A DNA stretch of 64,000 bases from DATAXP01 sp036272935 (GCA_036272935.1 DATAXP010000125.1:1-64000), one strand, 5' to 3'; shown: positions 45,608 through 55,095, counted from the first letter of the stretch. The notes: generated by a model not told the origin, from the sequence alone. Translations and numbers: made by a program.

Positions 45608-46986
45608 CGGAATACTTCATCCAGGCGGCGTACCTGGCCGCCAGCGTGCTGTTCATCCTGGGCATCAAGGGGCTGACGCGCCCGGAGCGCGCTCGCCGCG
45701 GCATGCAACTGGCCGCCCTGGGAATGCTGGTGGCGATCATCGGCACGCTGCTCAATCATCAGATCATCACCTATGTGTGGATCATCCTCGGGCTGCTGAT
45801 CGGCTCCGGGATCGGCGCGGCGATGTCGATCTGGATGCCGATGACTGCCATCCCGCAGCGGACCGCCATCTCGCATGCCTTCGGCGCGCTCGCCGCCACG
45901 CTCGTCGGCATTGCCGAGTACTACGAGCACGTGGGGCACCTCGATGGCACGAAGATGGCCGCTCTGGGCTTCGAAGTGATGTTCGGCTCGCTGACGATCA
46001 CCGGCAGCTTCATGGCGTTCGGCAAGTTGCAAGGGTTCGTGAAGAGCGCGCCGGTCACGTACAAATTCCAGAACCACTCGAACATCGCGCTGTTCGTGGT
46101 GGCGTTTGTGCTGTTCGTGTTTCTGATTTTCTCGCCCGGCAGTCAGTGGGCGTTTTACCTGATGGTGCTCGCCGGGCTGGCCGTCGGCGTGCTGATTGTG
46201 TTGCCGATCGGCGGGGCCGACATGCCGGTGGTCATCTCGCTGCTGAACTCGTACGCGGGGCTGGCATCGAGTGCTACCGGGTTTGCCATCGGCAACAACG
46301 TGCTGATCATTGCCGGGGCGCTCGACGGGGCGAGCGGCTTCTTGCTTTCGATCCTGATGAGCAAGGCGATGAACCGCTCGTTCGCGAACGTAATATTCGG
46401 TGCGTTTGGCGGCGGCGAAACGGGCCCAGGCGCCACGGCGGCGATCGGCGACCTGACGGTGCACGCCGTCACGGCCGAGGACGCCGCCATGCAACTGGCC
46501 TACGCCCGGCTGGTGATCGTGGTGCCCGGGTACGGCATGGCGGTCGCCCAGGCGCAAATGCAGGTGCGTGAGTTGGCCGAGCTGATCGAGAAGCACGGCG
46601 GCGAAGTGAAGTACGCCATCCATCCGGTCGCCGGACGCATGCCAGGGCACATGAACGTGCTCTTGGCCGAGGCCAACGTGCCTTATGATCGGTTGTACGA
46701 CATGGACGAGATCAACGGCGAGTTCCAGCGTGCCGACGTCGCCCTGGTGATCGGCGCCAACGACGTGGTGAACCCCGCGGCGCGCAACAATCCGTCGAGC
46801 CCGATCCACGGCATGCCAATTCTGAACGTCGACCAGGCGCGGCGCGTGATCGTCATCAAGCGGAGCATGAACCCCGGTTTCGCCGGCATCGAGAACGAAC
46901 TGTTCTACCAGCCCAACACCTCGATGCTCTTCGGCGACGGCAAGAAGGCGCTGCTCGAAGTGATCGGGGCAATCAAGGCGCTGTAA
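45604..46986 (+). CDS. pntB: NAD(P) transhydrogenase subunit beta
   Basis: 460 residues. Membrane part with about eight helices (ALGMLVAIIGTLL, ADMPVVISLLNSYAGLASSATGFAIGNNVLIIAGALDGASG) and the C-terminal NADP-binding domain III (VIVVPGYGMAVAQAQ, HPVAGRMPGHMNVLLAEANVPYD, VALVIGANDVVNPAARN, KRSMNPGFAGIENELFY). Completes the proton channel. Confidence 0.96.
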   Translation: MTEYFIQAAYLAASVLFILGIKGLTRPERARRGMQLAALGMLVAIIGTLLNHQIITYVWIILGLLIGSGIGAAMSIWMPMTAIPQRTAISHAFGALAATLVGIAEYYEHVGHLDGTKMAALGFEVMFGSLTITGSFMAFGKLQGFVKSAPVTYKFQNHSNIALFVVAFVLFVFLIFSPGSQWAFYLMVLAGLAVGVLIVLPIGGADMPVVISLLNSYAGLASSATGFAIGNNVLIIAGALDGASGFLLSILMSKAMNRSFANVIFGAFGGGETGPGATAAIGDLTVHAVTAEDAAMQLAYARLVIVVPGYGMAVAQAQMQVRELAELIEKHGGEVKYAIHPVAGRMPGHMNVLLAEANVPYDRLYDMDEINGEFQRADVALVIGANDVVNPAARNNPSSPIHGMPILNVDQARRVIVIKRSMNPGFAGIENELFYQPNTSMLFGDGKKALLEVIGAIKAL

Positions 46987-47002
46987 GCGACGCACGCCGC
47001 CA

Positions 47003-47024
47003 ATTACTAATCACTAAGCACTAA
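47003..47024. repeat. Short direct repeat ACTAAGC
   Basis: ACTAATC, ACTAAGC, ACTAAGC in tandem, apparently half of an iterated-unit palindrome, between pntB and apt. Confidence 0.5.
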
Positions 47025-47042
47025 GCACGAATCATTTCATCT

Positions 47043-47561
47043 ATGCGATTGCATTTAGAAGATCACATTCGTTCGATTCCCGACTTCCCTAAACCCGGAA
47101 TCCTGTTCCGCGACATTACGCCGCTGCTCTCCTCACCCAAGGCATTGCGTGCGGCCGTGAGACGCTTGGCCGATCATTTTCGCTACCGCGACGTCGACGT
47201 CGTCGCAGCGGCCGAGGCGCGCGGGTTCATCTTCGCTACCCCGTTGGCGCTGGCGCTCGATGTTGGCTTCGTACCGGTGCGCAAACCCGGCAAGCTGCCG
47301 TTCGACACGCACTCGTTCCGCTACGACCTGGAATACGGCACCGACACACTCGAGGTGCACAAGGACGGCTTCGCCAAGGGTCAGCGCGTGCTGCTGGTCG
47401 ACGATCTATTGGCGACCGGCGGCACGATGGAGGCCTGCTGCAGCCTAGTCGAGCAGGCCGGCGCGACAGTCGCCGGCTGCGCGTTCGTCATCGAACTAGC
47501 GGACCTCGGCGGCGCAGGCCGGCTGGCGCCACGCGAGATATTCAGCTTGGTGAAGTATTAG
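47043..47561 (+). CDS. apt: Adenine phosphoribosyltransferase
   Basis: 172 residues. Salvages adenine to AMP using PRPP. RSIPDFPKPGILFRDITPLL, VVAAAEARGFIFATPLALAL, FVPVRKPGKLPF and the PRPP loop VLLVDDLLATGGTMEACC are all family signatures. Cytoplasmic dimer. Promoter not identified. Confidence 0.97.
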   Translation: MRLHLEDHIRSIPDFPKPGILFRDITPLLSSPKALRAAVRRLADHFRYRDVDVVAAAEARGFIFATPLALALDVGFVPVRKPGKLPFDTHSFRYDLEYGTDTLEVHKDGFAKGQRVLLVDDLLATGGTMEACCSLVEQAGATVAGCAFVIELADLGGAGRLAPREIFSLVKY

Positions 47562-47586
47562 AGCACTTTCCAGAATCCCGGATCAG

Positions 47587-47659
47587 GTGGGAGGCGAATC
47601 CTTTCGCCGACGGCCATCGGGGCTTACCTGCAATTCGGCGATGGGAATTGCCTCCCACA
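47587..47659. repeat. Palindrome family B, copy 2
   Basis: Left arm GTGGGAGGCGAATCCTTTCG, right arm ATGGGAATTGCCTCCCAC with inner CGCCGA/TTCGGCG. Same type as 21902-21976, including GTGGGAGGCGA and the CGCCGA insert. Lies between convergent apt and sulfatase genes; terminator position. Confidence 0.88.
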
Positions 47660-47678
47660 GAAGGGCATCAGACCTTCG

Positions 47679-49091
47679 TCACTTGCTCACGGGTCCGCCC
47701 CCGAACTGTTTCCAGTACAGCGCGGCGAAGGGGTTCACGTCGGGGCCGGTGGCGTTCTCGTTTTCTTTCGTGGCCGGGATGACTTCGTCCCACCACTGGT
47801 CGTAGGCCGCGCGCAGCCTGGCGGCGACGTCGGGATGTTCGGCGATCACGTTCTTGGTTTCGCCGGGATCGTGCTTGATGTCGTACAGTTCCGAGTTCTT
47901 CACCAGCCGCCAGCGGTTCGTGCGCACCGCGGCCTTGGCGTACTTGGCTTCGGCACTGTGGCCGCGCGGCCAGCGGGCCACGTTCACGAACAGCATCCGA
48001 TCGGGCCAGGGGGCGGCGGGATTTTCAAGCAGCGGCACCAGGCTGCGGCCGTCGAGCTTTAAGCCGGGCGGGATCGTCGCACCAGCCAGCTCGGCGAACG
48101 TCGGGAAGATATCGATGTGCGCGGCGAGCTGATCGCAGTCGCGCGGCTCGAGCACGCCGGTCCAGCGCCAGAACGCCGGCACATGCGTTCCGCCTTCGTA
48201 CGGTGTTCCCTTGGCACCGTGCATGCCGGCGTTGTACAGCCTCTGCATCGGGTGGCCGTTGTCGGTCATGAAGATCACCAGCGTCTTCTCGCTGAGGTGC
48301 CAGTCGTCGAGCTGCCGCATCAGCTTGCCGAAATCTTCGTCGATGTTGGCGATCATGCCGTAGTACGCCGCCTCGTCCTTCGACAGTCCTTGGTCGAGAT
48401 ACGGCTTCGAGTATTTCTCGGGACAGATCATCGGCCCGTGCGGCGCGTTGGTACACAGGTACACGAAGAACGGCTGCGGCTCGTGCCGCCGCGCGTCGAT
48501 CCACTTCGTCGCCTGGCGGAAGAACACATCGGTGCAAAAGCCTTCGGTCTTCTCGAACACGCCGTTATGCAGGATCGCGGGGTTGAAGTAGCTGTTGCCC
48601 GGCGCGTCGCCGCAACTACCGGGGTAAGTCTGCCCGATACCGCCGGCTCCGTGGATGAACACCTCGTCGAACCCGCGCCGGCCGGGTTGATACGGCGCCT
48701 CATCGCCCAGGTGCCACTTGCCGAAGATGGCGGTCGCGTAGCCGGCGTCCTTCAACATCTGGGCGATCGTCACCGCCGAGAGGCTCATCCGTTCGCGCTC
48801 GTCGATCGTGTGCGTGATCCCCGAACGGAACTCGTGGCGGCCGGTCATCAGCGAGGCACGTGTCGGCGAGCAAGTCGGGCTGACCTGGAAGTCGTTGAAG
48901 CGCACGCTCTGGGCGGCGAACGCATCAAGGTGCGGCGTCTTGAGGATCGGATTGCCGTGGCAGCTCAACTCGCCGTACCCCTGGTCATCGGTCATCACCA
49001 GAATGATGTTCGGCCGCGACGGAAGTGCCGCCATCGACTGGCCTGTGAGAAACGCGAGTGCGGCCAACGCCGCGAACAGAGAGCGATTCAT
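47679..49091 (-). CDS. Sulfatase
   Basis: 470 residues with signal peptide (AALAALAFLTGQSMA). Type I sulfatase: RPNIILVMTDDQGYGELSCHG (metal-binding Asp), CSPTR at 74-78 (Cys converted to formylglycine), GKWHLGDEAPYQ, MTDNGHPMQ and HIDIFPTFAELAG. Removes sulfate esters in the periplasm, probably from algal polysaccharide or another glycan. Start at 49091 chosen from the signal peptide; an in-frame Met at 49292 is less likely. Confidence 0.92.
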   Translation of the reverse strand: MNRSLFAALAALAFLTGQSMAALPSRPNIILVMTDDQGYGELSCHGNPILKTPHLDAFAAQSVRFNDFQVSPTCSPTRASLMTGRHEFRSGITHTIDERERMSLSAVTIAQMLKDAGYATAIFGKWHLGDEAPYQPGRRGFDEVFIHGAGGIGQTYPGSCGDAPGNSYFNPAILHNGVFEKTEGFCTDVFFRQATKWIDARRHEPQPFFVYLCTNAPHGPMICPEKYSKPYLDQGLSKDEAAYYGMIANIDEDFGKLMRQLDDWHLSEKTLVIFMTDNGHPMQRLYNAGMHGAKGTPYEGGTHVPAFWRWTGVLEPRDCDQLAAHIDIFPTFAELAGATIPPGLKLDGRSLVPLLENPAAPWPDRMLFVNVARWPRGHSAEAKYAKAAVRTNRWRLVKNSELYDIKHDPGETKNVIAEHPDVAARLRAAYDQWWDEVIPATKENENATGPDVNPFAALYWKQFGGGPVSK

Positions 49092-49118
49092 GGGCTTCGA
49101 ATGTTCAAGGGAAGTTGT

Positions 49119-49171
49119 GGTGGCACTGGCTCTGCCAGTGTGAACTCGGCACTGGCGAAGCCAGTGGCACC
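49119..49171. repeat. Palindrome GGTGGCACTGGC...GCCAGTGGCACC
   Basis: Outer arms GGTGGCACTGGCTCTGCC/GGCGAAGCCAGTGGCACC plus CACTGGC core pairs; between the sialate esterase and sulfatase genes (both minus). Its spacer carries GCCAGTG on both sides. Confidence 0.85.
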
Positions 49172-49182
49172 TGCTTCTCACT

Positions 49183-50736
49183 TCATTTGCCTTGCTGAGG
49201 ATCAATTGCGGGCCAGTCGTCGGTGCGAAACGGCGAGGCGGGCAAACCGGCGCCGTTGTACAGATTGCAATCGGGATTGTCGGCCCAGGCATAGCGGACG
49301 GCCACGGGCTGCTTCACGTCGGCGCTATGGACGACAACCGTGTTGCCGTCGATGCGCGCCTGGGCCGGATGCCATACGCGATCGTCTCCCGCGAGTTGAA
49401 ACCCCTTGAGCGCCCCGCCGTGTGCGGTCAAGCCGCCGTCGGTGTGCGTGAACGACACCACGATCTCGCCGCCGCACGTTTCGCTGCCGGCCGGCAATGG
49501 TCCGGAACTGGCGATCTTTTTGCCGTACACCTCGGCCAAGGCCCACGCGGCCAGGCGCTCGCCGACCACCTGCTTGTTCGCCGGGTGGATATCTTTGGGG
49601 TCGCCCGAGTCGATCGTGATCGCCATGCCGGTATTCGGCAGGCGCAGGGTTTTCAGCATCGCCTCGCGCACCCGCGGCCAACCTTCGCCCGTGCGAATGA
49701 AGTTCGGCAGTTGCACCCAGGCGAACGGAAAATCACCTTCGCCCCAAGCCGCCCGCCACGTCTCGACAAGCAGGGACAACTGATACTGATAGTACGCGGG
49801 CCTGTTCTCGGCCGAGTTCGCTTCGCCCTGGTACCAGATCGCGCCGCGGATGGTGTACGGAATCAGCGGGGCGATCATGCCGTTGTACAGGCCGCCGACG
49901 TTGTTCTTTCGCGCGGCAAGGTCCTTGGGATCTTCGGGCTTGCGGGGCCGCGGCTTCTTCTCGGCCACCGCAGCGTCGTATTCCTTCTGCCAGGCAGCGA
50001 GTTGCTTCTGATAGCGAGCTTCGGCGGCCTTGTCGTTCGCGGCTAGCCGTGTCTCGCGTTCGGAGAGATAAGTTTGCAGCTCCGGTGCGCGGCGCTGGGC
50101 GTCGGCATCGATCCACGACTCGATCGGCGTGCCCCCGACGGACGAAGCGATCAGTCCCACCGGCACGTGCAACTGCTTGTGCAACTCGCGGCCGAAGAAG
50201 AACGCCGTCGCCGAAAATCGTCCCACCGTTTCGGGACTGCAAATCTTCCACTCTCCCTTGCAATCGGTCGCGGCAGTGTCGGCACGGCTCATCGCGACCG
50301 TGAACACTCTGATCTGCGGCAGGTTCGCCGCGGCCTTTTCTTGCTCGAAGTCGCGGGCACGTTCGACCGTCATCGCCATGTTCGACTGTCCCGAGCCGAG
50401 CCACACTTCGCCCACGAGCACGTCGCGGATCGTCATTTCGTTGGTGCCGCGAACGTGTAATTCCAACGGGCCACCAGCATCGAGCGGATCAAGCGTGACG
50501 AGCCAGCGACCGTCGGCCGCGGCGCGTGCCTGCTTCGTCTGCTTGGCGAACGTAACGGTCACCTCCTCGCCTGGCTCGGCCCAGCCCCACAACTTCACCG
50601 GCATGCCGCGCTCGAGCACCATGTGATCGGAAATGATCGCCGGCAGTTTGACATCGGCAACCGTGCGCCGCTCCAGCGACCCCAGCAAGCCGAGAAACAG
50701 AACCGTGAGCCAAAGCCAGCGCTGCGCGGACGCCAT
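49183..50736 (-). CDS. Sialate O-acetylesterase family protein
   Basis: 517 residues, exported (hydrophobic VLFLGLLGSL at the start). SGNH/SASA esterase: GEVWLGSGQSNMAMTVE (nucleophile Ser block), SSVGGTPIESWID, IWYQGEANSAEN, and HPANKQVVGERLAAWAL with the catalytic His. Removes O-acetyl groups from sugars, fitting the neighbouring sulfatase in polysaccharide breakdown. Start 50736 has GAGGGGAAT upstream, better than an in-frame Met 42 nt earlier. Confidence 0.9.
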   Translation of the reverse strand: MASAQRWLWLTVLFLGLLGSLERRTVADVKLPAIISDHMVLERGMPVKLWGWAEPGEEVTVTFAKQTKQARAAADGRWLVTLDPLDAGGPLELHVRGTNEMTIRDVLVGEVWLGSGQSNMAMTVERARDFEQEKAAANLPQIRVFTVAMSRADTAATDCKGEWKICSPETVGRFSATAFFFGRELHKQLHVPVGLIASSVGGTPIESWIDADAQRRAPELQTYLSERETRLAANDKAAEARYQKQLAAWQKEYDAAVAEKKPRPRKPEDPKDLAARKNNVGGLYNGMIAPLIPYTIRGAIWYQGEANSAENRPAYYQYQLSLLVETWRAAWGEGDFPFAWVQLPNFIRTGEGWPRVREAMLKTLRLPNTGMAITIDSGDPKDIHPANKQVVGERLAAWALAEVYGKKIASSGPLPAGSETCGGEIVVSFTHTDGGLTAHGGALKGFQLAGDDRVWHPAQARIDGNTVVVHSADVKQPVAVRYAWADNPDCNLYNGAGLPASPFRTDDWPAIDPQQGK

Positions 50737-50842
50737 TAGATTCCCCTCACTGCGAATGTTCGATTCGACTCTAACCATCTGACGTTTGAAACCGCCAGCT
50801 TATTTGGCGCGAACGCTGAACTCCAGCGGAATGGAAATAAAG

Positions 50843-50905
50843 ACCACAAAGACACGAAGGGCACAAAGCAAGGCATTTCCTTCGTGTTCTTCGTGCCTTT
50901 GTGGT
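50843..50905. repeat. Iterated-unit palindrome (ACACGAAG type)
   Basis: Left arm ACCACAAAGACACGAAGGGC, right arm CTTCGTGCCTTTGTGGT; units of AAAGACAC/ACGAAGG about 8-9 nt. Lies between the sialate esterase start and the DUF2760 stop. Confidence 0.85.
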
Positions 50906-50916
50906 TCTCGTTCCGT

Positions 50917-51459
50917 CTACAGTTCGATCTCGGCGGGGGCTATGGTTCTGGCTGCCGCAGCGCTGCCGGTCCACTCGGGCAGTTCGATGCGCGTTGCCTG
51001 CCAGCCGTGATGGCAGAGCTTGCCCCGATACGGCGGCTCGCCGGTGACGTTCCCCGACAGCTTGTAGCATGCCGCGTCGTAGCCAGTCGCAATCGTCTGC
51101 TCGGACCCTTCGGCTCCTTCGATCACCGGTCGCAAAGCAAACGCGCGCTCGATCACCGCGCTGCAATGGCGCTGAACATCACGCGCCGCGGCACCCACTT
51201 GTGCATCGTTGTACCCGCTGAGATTCTCTTGCACGAAGTCGACGAACCGCGCCTCGCGCTGCAACAGCGACAGCAGCAGCAGGGCGTCGCGGCGGTCGGT
51301 CGGCCTCGCAACAGCCGGTGTCGATTTTGGCTCGGGAGTTTTCGCTTCGGGCTCGCCAGGCACCGCCGTACCCGCAAGCGCCGCTTCGACGCGCGCGGCG
51401 ATCGAACCATCGAACAGCACTCGAAAGAACGCGCGCAGCGCAACCGACAATCGATGCAT
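50917..51459 (-). CDS. DUF2760 domain protein
   Basis: 180 residues. The start MHRLSVALRAFFRVLFDGSIAARVEAALAG and the later DALLLLSLLQREARFVDFVQENLSGYNDAQVGAAARDV, FALRPVIEGAEGSE and NVTGEPPYRGKLCHHGWQATRIELPEW are this family's layout. Unknown function; no signal peptide. Upstream Met is rejected because the conserved region begins at MHRLSV. C-terminus lies just after a palindrome. Confidence 0.85.
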   Translation of the reverse strand: MHRLSVALRAFFRVLFDGSIAARVEAALAGTAVPGEPEAKTPEPKSTPAVARPTDRRDALLLLSLLQREARFVDFVQENLSGYNDAQVGAAARDVQRHCSAVIERAFALRPVIEGAEGSEQTIATGYDAACYKLSGNVTGEPPYRGKLCHHGWQATRIELPEWTGSAAAARTIAPAEIEL

Positions 51460-51565
51460 GGTAACGAACCCTTTGTCCTGCGAAGCCCCGCCGCCGAGAA
51501 TAACGCCAGCGGGCCGGCAAGACAAATGCTCGATCGCCACAGATCAATGGAAGCGGCGCCCGGGA

Positions 51566-51763
51566 CTAACGCGAGACATCGCGCAGCTCTTCCTCGGTCG
51601 TACGCATCTCGTCGAATAGTTCGCGCAGCTCGGTGAACTCCTCTTCGGCTTGTTCCGCCTTCGGCAACTCAGCCGGTTCGTGATGCTCCCAATGCGCGAC
51701 ACGCTGTCGAACCTCCTCGGCATGCTCGTCCAGAAACATCCAATCACGTAGGCCACCCATCAT
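51566..51763 (-). CDS. Small acidic coiled-coil-like protein
   Basis: 65 residues: MMGGLRDWMFLDEHAEEVRQRVAHWEHHEP then KAEQAEEEFTELRELFDEMRTTEEELRDVS. Highly acidic helical end. GGAG about 9 nt before the Met at 51763. Plausible but not certain; no family recognised. Confidence 0.45.
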   Translation of the reverse strand: MMGGLRDWMFLDEHAEEVRQRVAHWEHHEPAELPKAEQAEEEFTELRELFDEMRTTEEELRDVSR

Positions 51764-52086
51764 TGATGTGCTCCGACAACAAAGTGCATGGCTCCTCCGT
51801 CCGTGAAAGATACCACGATCGGGGAAGCGTGCCACGGTTTTACAAGAATGAGCCCCCAACGAGATGCGACGCAAAATGGGTGCCCATCGAACCGCATTTG
51901 CAATTTCTCGGTATAGTGTTTGCGTGTCGTCAGCCGCTCTTCCGCACGCTAGGCTAGCAGCCTGTTAAAAAATACCCAGAGGAGTTATTGCTAGCTTTCT
52001 GGCGATCGAGTGTTTCATGGGTGCATATGTCCGTCGTGCAATAAATCAACGGACTGCTAGAGCTTTTCATTCGTCGAGGAGGAACT
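51764..52086. other. Region upstream of the DksA/TraR-like gene
   Basis: About 320 nt with no gene. Degenerate inverted arms CTAGCAGCCTGTTAA (51954-51968) and TCAACGGACTGCTAG (52046-52060), A/T-rich between; probably part of the promoter region or a decayed palindrome. Confidence 0.4.
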
Positions 52087-52437
52087 ATGGACGCTGCGAA
52101 GGTCGCAAGTTACCGGAAGAAACTCGTGGCCATGCGGGTGCGGTTGGCGGGCGAATTCGCTCAACTGGTCGAAAAGATACCAGACCATGCGAGCGCGACC
52201 GGCGACATTTCGGCCGCGCCGACCCACCTGGGCGATATGGACAGCGAAGGACTCGACGCCGAGATCGAAGTGCTGCACACCGAAGAAGACATGATCAACG
52301 CGATCGACGACGCCATTCGCCGCACCGACGATGGCACCTTCGGCATCTGCGAGAACTGCGGCAAGCCGATCGCCCCAGCCCGGCTCGAGGCGATCCCCTA
52401 CACGCCGTGCTGCATCGACTGCGCCCGATCGCAGTAG
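52087..52437 (+). CDS. DksA/TraR family zinc-finger protein
   Basis: 116 residues. Coiled-coil N-terminus (ASYRKKLVAMRVRLAGEFAQLVEKI) and C4 zinc finger CENCGKPIAPARLEAIPYTPCCIDC. Members bind RNA polymerase secondary channel or act as stress adaptors. GAGGAGGAA lies 6 nt before the ATG. The acidic tip residues usual in DksA (DxxDxA) are only partly present (DAEIEVLHTEED), so it may be a TraR/YocK-type variant. Confidence 0.85.
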   Translation: MDAAKVASYRKKLVAMRVRLAGEFAQLVEKIPDHASATGDISAAPTHLGDMDSEGLDAEIEVLHTEEDMINAIDDAIRRTDDGTFGICENCGKPIAPARLEAIPYTPCCIDCARSQ

Positions 52438-52457
52438 GGCCGTGCCCCAGCGTGTGA

Positions 52458-53183
52458 TTACGGCAACGTGAATGGCGTGGGCCACCAGGGTTGCAGCCGC
52501 ACGTGCGACACGATGTCGTACAGCACCGGCAACCAGACCCACCACATCGCCCGCCGGCACTCAAGGCCTAACGAACGAATGTTCACCTCGATCGAGTCGC
52601 CGGCCGTGAAGCGCGACAGCCTCGGCCAGAAGGCGGGCACGGCGCGGCGATAGTCATCGAACCGCGCGCCCCAGAGCTGGCGCAGTTGGCGTTCTTCAGC
52701 CACCACGGTGCCGCGCACGTAAAACGCGATCCCCAGCGCGACCAGCACACCGAACGTCACGCTGTGTGTGAACACCGGCGCGGAAGCGGCGATCAGAAAG
52801 GTGCCGACGTACAACGGATGGCGCATCATCGAGTAGGGCCCGGTAACGACCAGGCTACGTGCTTTGCGCCCGCCGACGTACAACGTCGCCCAGAACCGCA
52901 GCATCGTCCCGGCCAGGAACAGCGCCCACGCCGTTGCGTCGAGCGCTACATCACCCCAAGTGCCGTGGCGTGGAATGGGGTTGGCCGAGCAGAAGACGGC
53001 AACCAGGCCTGCGGCCACGACCACACCGCCCACCGCGCCGCGGAACCGGAACGCGACGCCGGTTGCCGGCCGGACCTTGGCTGCGGTCGGCAAGCGCGAT
53101 GCCGACGGATACCGCCCTGCCGGCGGCTGGTCGACCAGCGCTGGCTCGATGCAAGGCGCCGCAAAATCTCCGGATGAAATCAT
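52458..53183 (-). CDS. Isoprenylcysteine carboxyl methyltransferase-like membrane protein
   Basis: 241 residues, about five hydrophobic segments. LVVTGPYSMMRHPLYVGTFLIA and VAEERQLRQLWGARFDDYRRAVPAFWP are the ICMT/PEMT cofactor-binding motifs. Expected S-adenosylmethionine-dependent methylation of a lipid or other membrane-bound substrate. Convergent with the DksA-like gene. Start uncertain: several Met in the first 15 residues are absent, so 53183 is used. Confidence 0.78.
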   Translation of the reverse strand: MISSGDFAAPCIEPALVDQPPAGRYPSASRLPTAAKVRPATGVAFRFRGAVGGVVVAAGLVAVFCSANPIPRHGTWGDVALDATAWALFLAGTMLRFWATLYVGGRKARSLVVTGPYSMMRHPLYVGTFLIAASAPVFTHSVTFGVLVALGIAFYVRGTVVAEERQLRQLWGARFDDYRRAVPAFWPRLSRFTAGDSIEVNIRSLGLECRRAMWWVWLPVLYDIVSHVRLQPWWPTPFTLP

Positions 53184-53350
53184 AGGTCAATCACGGTTGC
53201 TGTTTGGTTGGAACGCTAGCAGGCGCGCCCCGCAAGGTTTACGGAATCGCTACAGTTTATCGCCCCGATGGTCCGATGAACTTGAGGCCGAATTTCGCGC
53301 CGACTTCCGCGCGCTGGTTTACGGAAGCGGCACAGGCCAAGGATGTTGCG

Positions 53351-53941
53351 ATGCGTTTCGATCCACGCCACGACAAGCCCGCCGAGCCCAGCCGACCGCC
53401 CGGCGACACCGTCGCGGCCGAGGCGTCCGCGGGCGCAGCTGGCGCTCAAGCGGCTGCGCGCGATCGTTCGGGGCAACCGCCAACGCCGGCCTGGTCGACG
53501 TGGGAACTGAACGAGCAATTGCGGCACGTCGAACGCGTGCTGGCGATGGGTACGGCCCAGGATATTGAAATCGAAAAGCGACGCCGGCGGGTCGATCCGC
53601 CACATGCCCTGGGTCGTTCCGCCTCGGCCGGCGCGGCACCGGTGAGACCCTCGGCCGGTCAAGGCGTCGTGGCGTTCTTCGCCTGGACCGTGATGGCGGT
53701 CGGAACCTTGGGGCTGACGTTCGGCGCGGTGCTGGCCGGTTGGGGCTGGATCGTCGGTCGCGAGCAGCTTGTCGACGTGGGGCTCCCCGCGCTGCTGGGC
53801 GGACAGTTGATTCTGGTCGCCGGCTTGGGGCTGTGCTGGATCGGCGTGCGCTGGTCATTCCGGCGGAACGCGCGCGATCCGGCCGAATCGATCGACGAGC
53901 GGCTGAATCGCATCGGGCAAAGCCTCGAGAAGCGCTTCTAG
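53351..53941 (+). CDS. Two-TM membrane protein, planctomycete hypothetical
   Basis: 196 residues; the ATG at 53351 has AAGGA 8 nt upstream and begins MRFDPRHDKPAEPSRPP. Ala/Arg-rich disordered N-terminus, then WSTWELNEQLRHVERVLA helix, two TM segments (VVAFFAWTVMAVGTLGLTFG and LGGQLILVAGLGLCWIGVRW) and a short tail DERLNRIGQSLEKR. No known domain. Longer start at 53204 lacks a ribosome site. Confidence 0.6.
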   Translation: MRFDPRHDKPAEPSRPPGDTVAAEASAGAAGAQAAARDRSGQPPTPAWSTWELNEQLRHVERVLAMGTAQDIEIEKRRRRVDPPHALGRSASAGAAPVRPSAGQGVVAFFAWTVMAVGTLGLTFGAVLAGWGWIVGREQLVDVGLPALLGGQLILVAGLGLCWIGVRWSFRRNARDPAESIDERLNRIGQSLEKRF

Positions 53942-53979
53942 CGGACGAATGTGCTAAGCCGCAAGCGGCCTGCACTCAA

Positions 53980-54948
53980 TCAAATCTGCCGGGGACCGGC
54001 GGGTGCGGCGGCGGGTTTGGCCAGCTCTTCGAGGAACGGCTGAACATACGTCGCGCCGGGTTCCATCATCTGCACTTGTTGGAAGAACGCTCGCGCACGA
54101 TCGCGCTGGCCGTCGAAGTACAACTGCACGCCCAACAGGAACATCAGGTCGGTATCGTGCGGCCGTTCGGTCGCCGCCTGCGCGAGCGTTTCCCAATGGG
54201 CCGTCTTGGCCAACGCGTTGTCGCCGTAGAGCCGATCGAGCCGGAAGGTCGATCGCGGCCAGGCGGAGTCGAATTGCAAGCCTCGCCGCAGCGCCCGGGC
54301 CGCCATCTCCCAGCGCCCCAGCGCCGAAAGCGCAAGGCCTTGGCGGAAGTAAACCTCGGCCAAGTCGGGAGCCGCGACCGCTGCGTCTTTGTAGCGCTGA
54401 TACGCGTCGTCGAAGTGTTGCTTGCGGAAGTGATCGTCGCCGATCGTCAACAATTGCTGCGCGCGGCCTTGGAACATGCGGTTCGCGGCACGCACGACCG
54501 GCGCTTGTCCTGCCGGAGCGGCAGCTTGCGGCACGCCGAATCCGTTTGCTCCACCGACGGCCTGCCGAGGCGCTTGGGGGACCGGCTGCTGCGCGAACGG
54601 CACTGCCGGATTAATCCCCGCTAGCCGCATGACTGCCGCCGGACCATAGAGCGCGTCGGCCGGAATCACCAGCGGTCGATAAAACCATCCGCCGGGATAG
54701 TACCACGGATAGCCGCCGATCGGCGCCATGGTCGGATAGAACCCGCCGTACACGCCAACGTTGTAGGCGCCGCCACCGCCGAAACCACCACCGCCGATGC
54801 CGCCGCCGTAATAGCCGCCTCCGCCGTAGTAACCGCCACCGTAGTAGCCACCATTGCCGAAGTAATGATGATGGCGCGCTTGGACTGGCTCACCGAGAAA
54901 CGAGATGAGCACCATCAACGCTGAGGCGATCGCGACGGGTCGGGCCAT
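53980..54948 (-). CDS. Secreted Gly/Tyr-rich TPR protein
   Basis: 322 residues. Signal peptide (VAIASALMVLISFLGEPVQA), a Gly/Tyr-rich region (repeated YYGGG and GGGG), then a soluble region with several tetratricopeptide repeats: DDHFRKQHFDDAYQRYKDAAVAAPDLAEVYFRQGLALSALGRWEMAARALRRGLQFD and DLMFLLGVQLYFDGQRDRARAFFQQVQMMEP. Start at 54948 has GGGAGC upstream. Outer-envelope protein-interaction role is inference. Confidence 0.72.
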   Translation of the reverse strand: MARPVAIASALMVLISFLGEPVQARHHHYFGNGGYYGGGYYGGGGYYGGGIGGGGFGGGGAYNVGVYGGFYPTMAPIGGYPWYYPGGWFYRPLVIPADALYGPAAVMRLAGINPAVPFAQQPVPQAPRQAVGGANGFGVPQAAAPAGQAPVVRAANRMFQGRAQQLLTIGDDHFRKQHFDDAYQRYKDAAVAAPDLAEVYFRQGLALSALGRWEMAARALRRGLQFDSAWPRSTFRLDRLYGDNALAKTAHWETLAQAATERPHDTDLMFLLGVQLYFDGQRDRARAFFQQVQMMEPGATYVQPFLEELAKPAAAPAGPRQI

Positions 54949-55095
54949 ACACTTGCTCCCGAGAATTGCGGCATGCTCCCGAGCGCCAATTATCGAGCGC
55001 CCGATCGTCGGCAGCAAGTGTTTGTTTGCCCCAACCGCCCGCTCAGCGCCGAGCGCTGGATTCGGCGTTTCTCCCGCGCTGGCGCCTCGGGCTGG

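Noticed and set aside
45352..46995. 547-residue open frame antisense to pntB and pntAB
   Set aside because: Shadow of two well-recognised genes; His/Asp/Arg-rich composition.
50771..51166. 131-residue frame overlapping the DUF2760 gene on the same strand
   Set aside because: Runs through a palindrome and has Arg-rich shadow composition; the DUF2760 frame is supported by family motifs.
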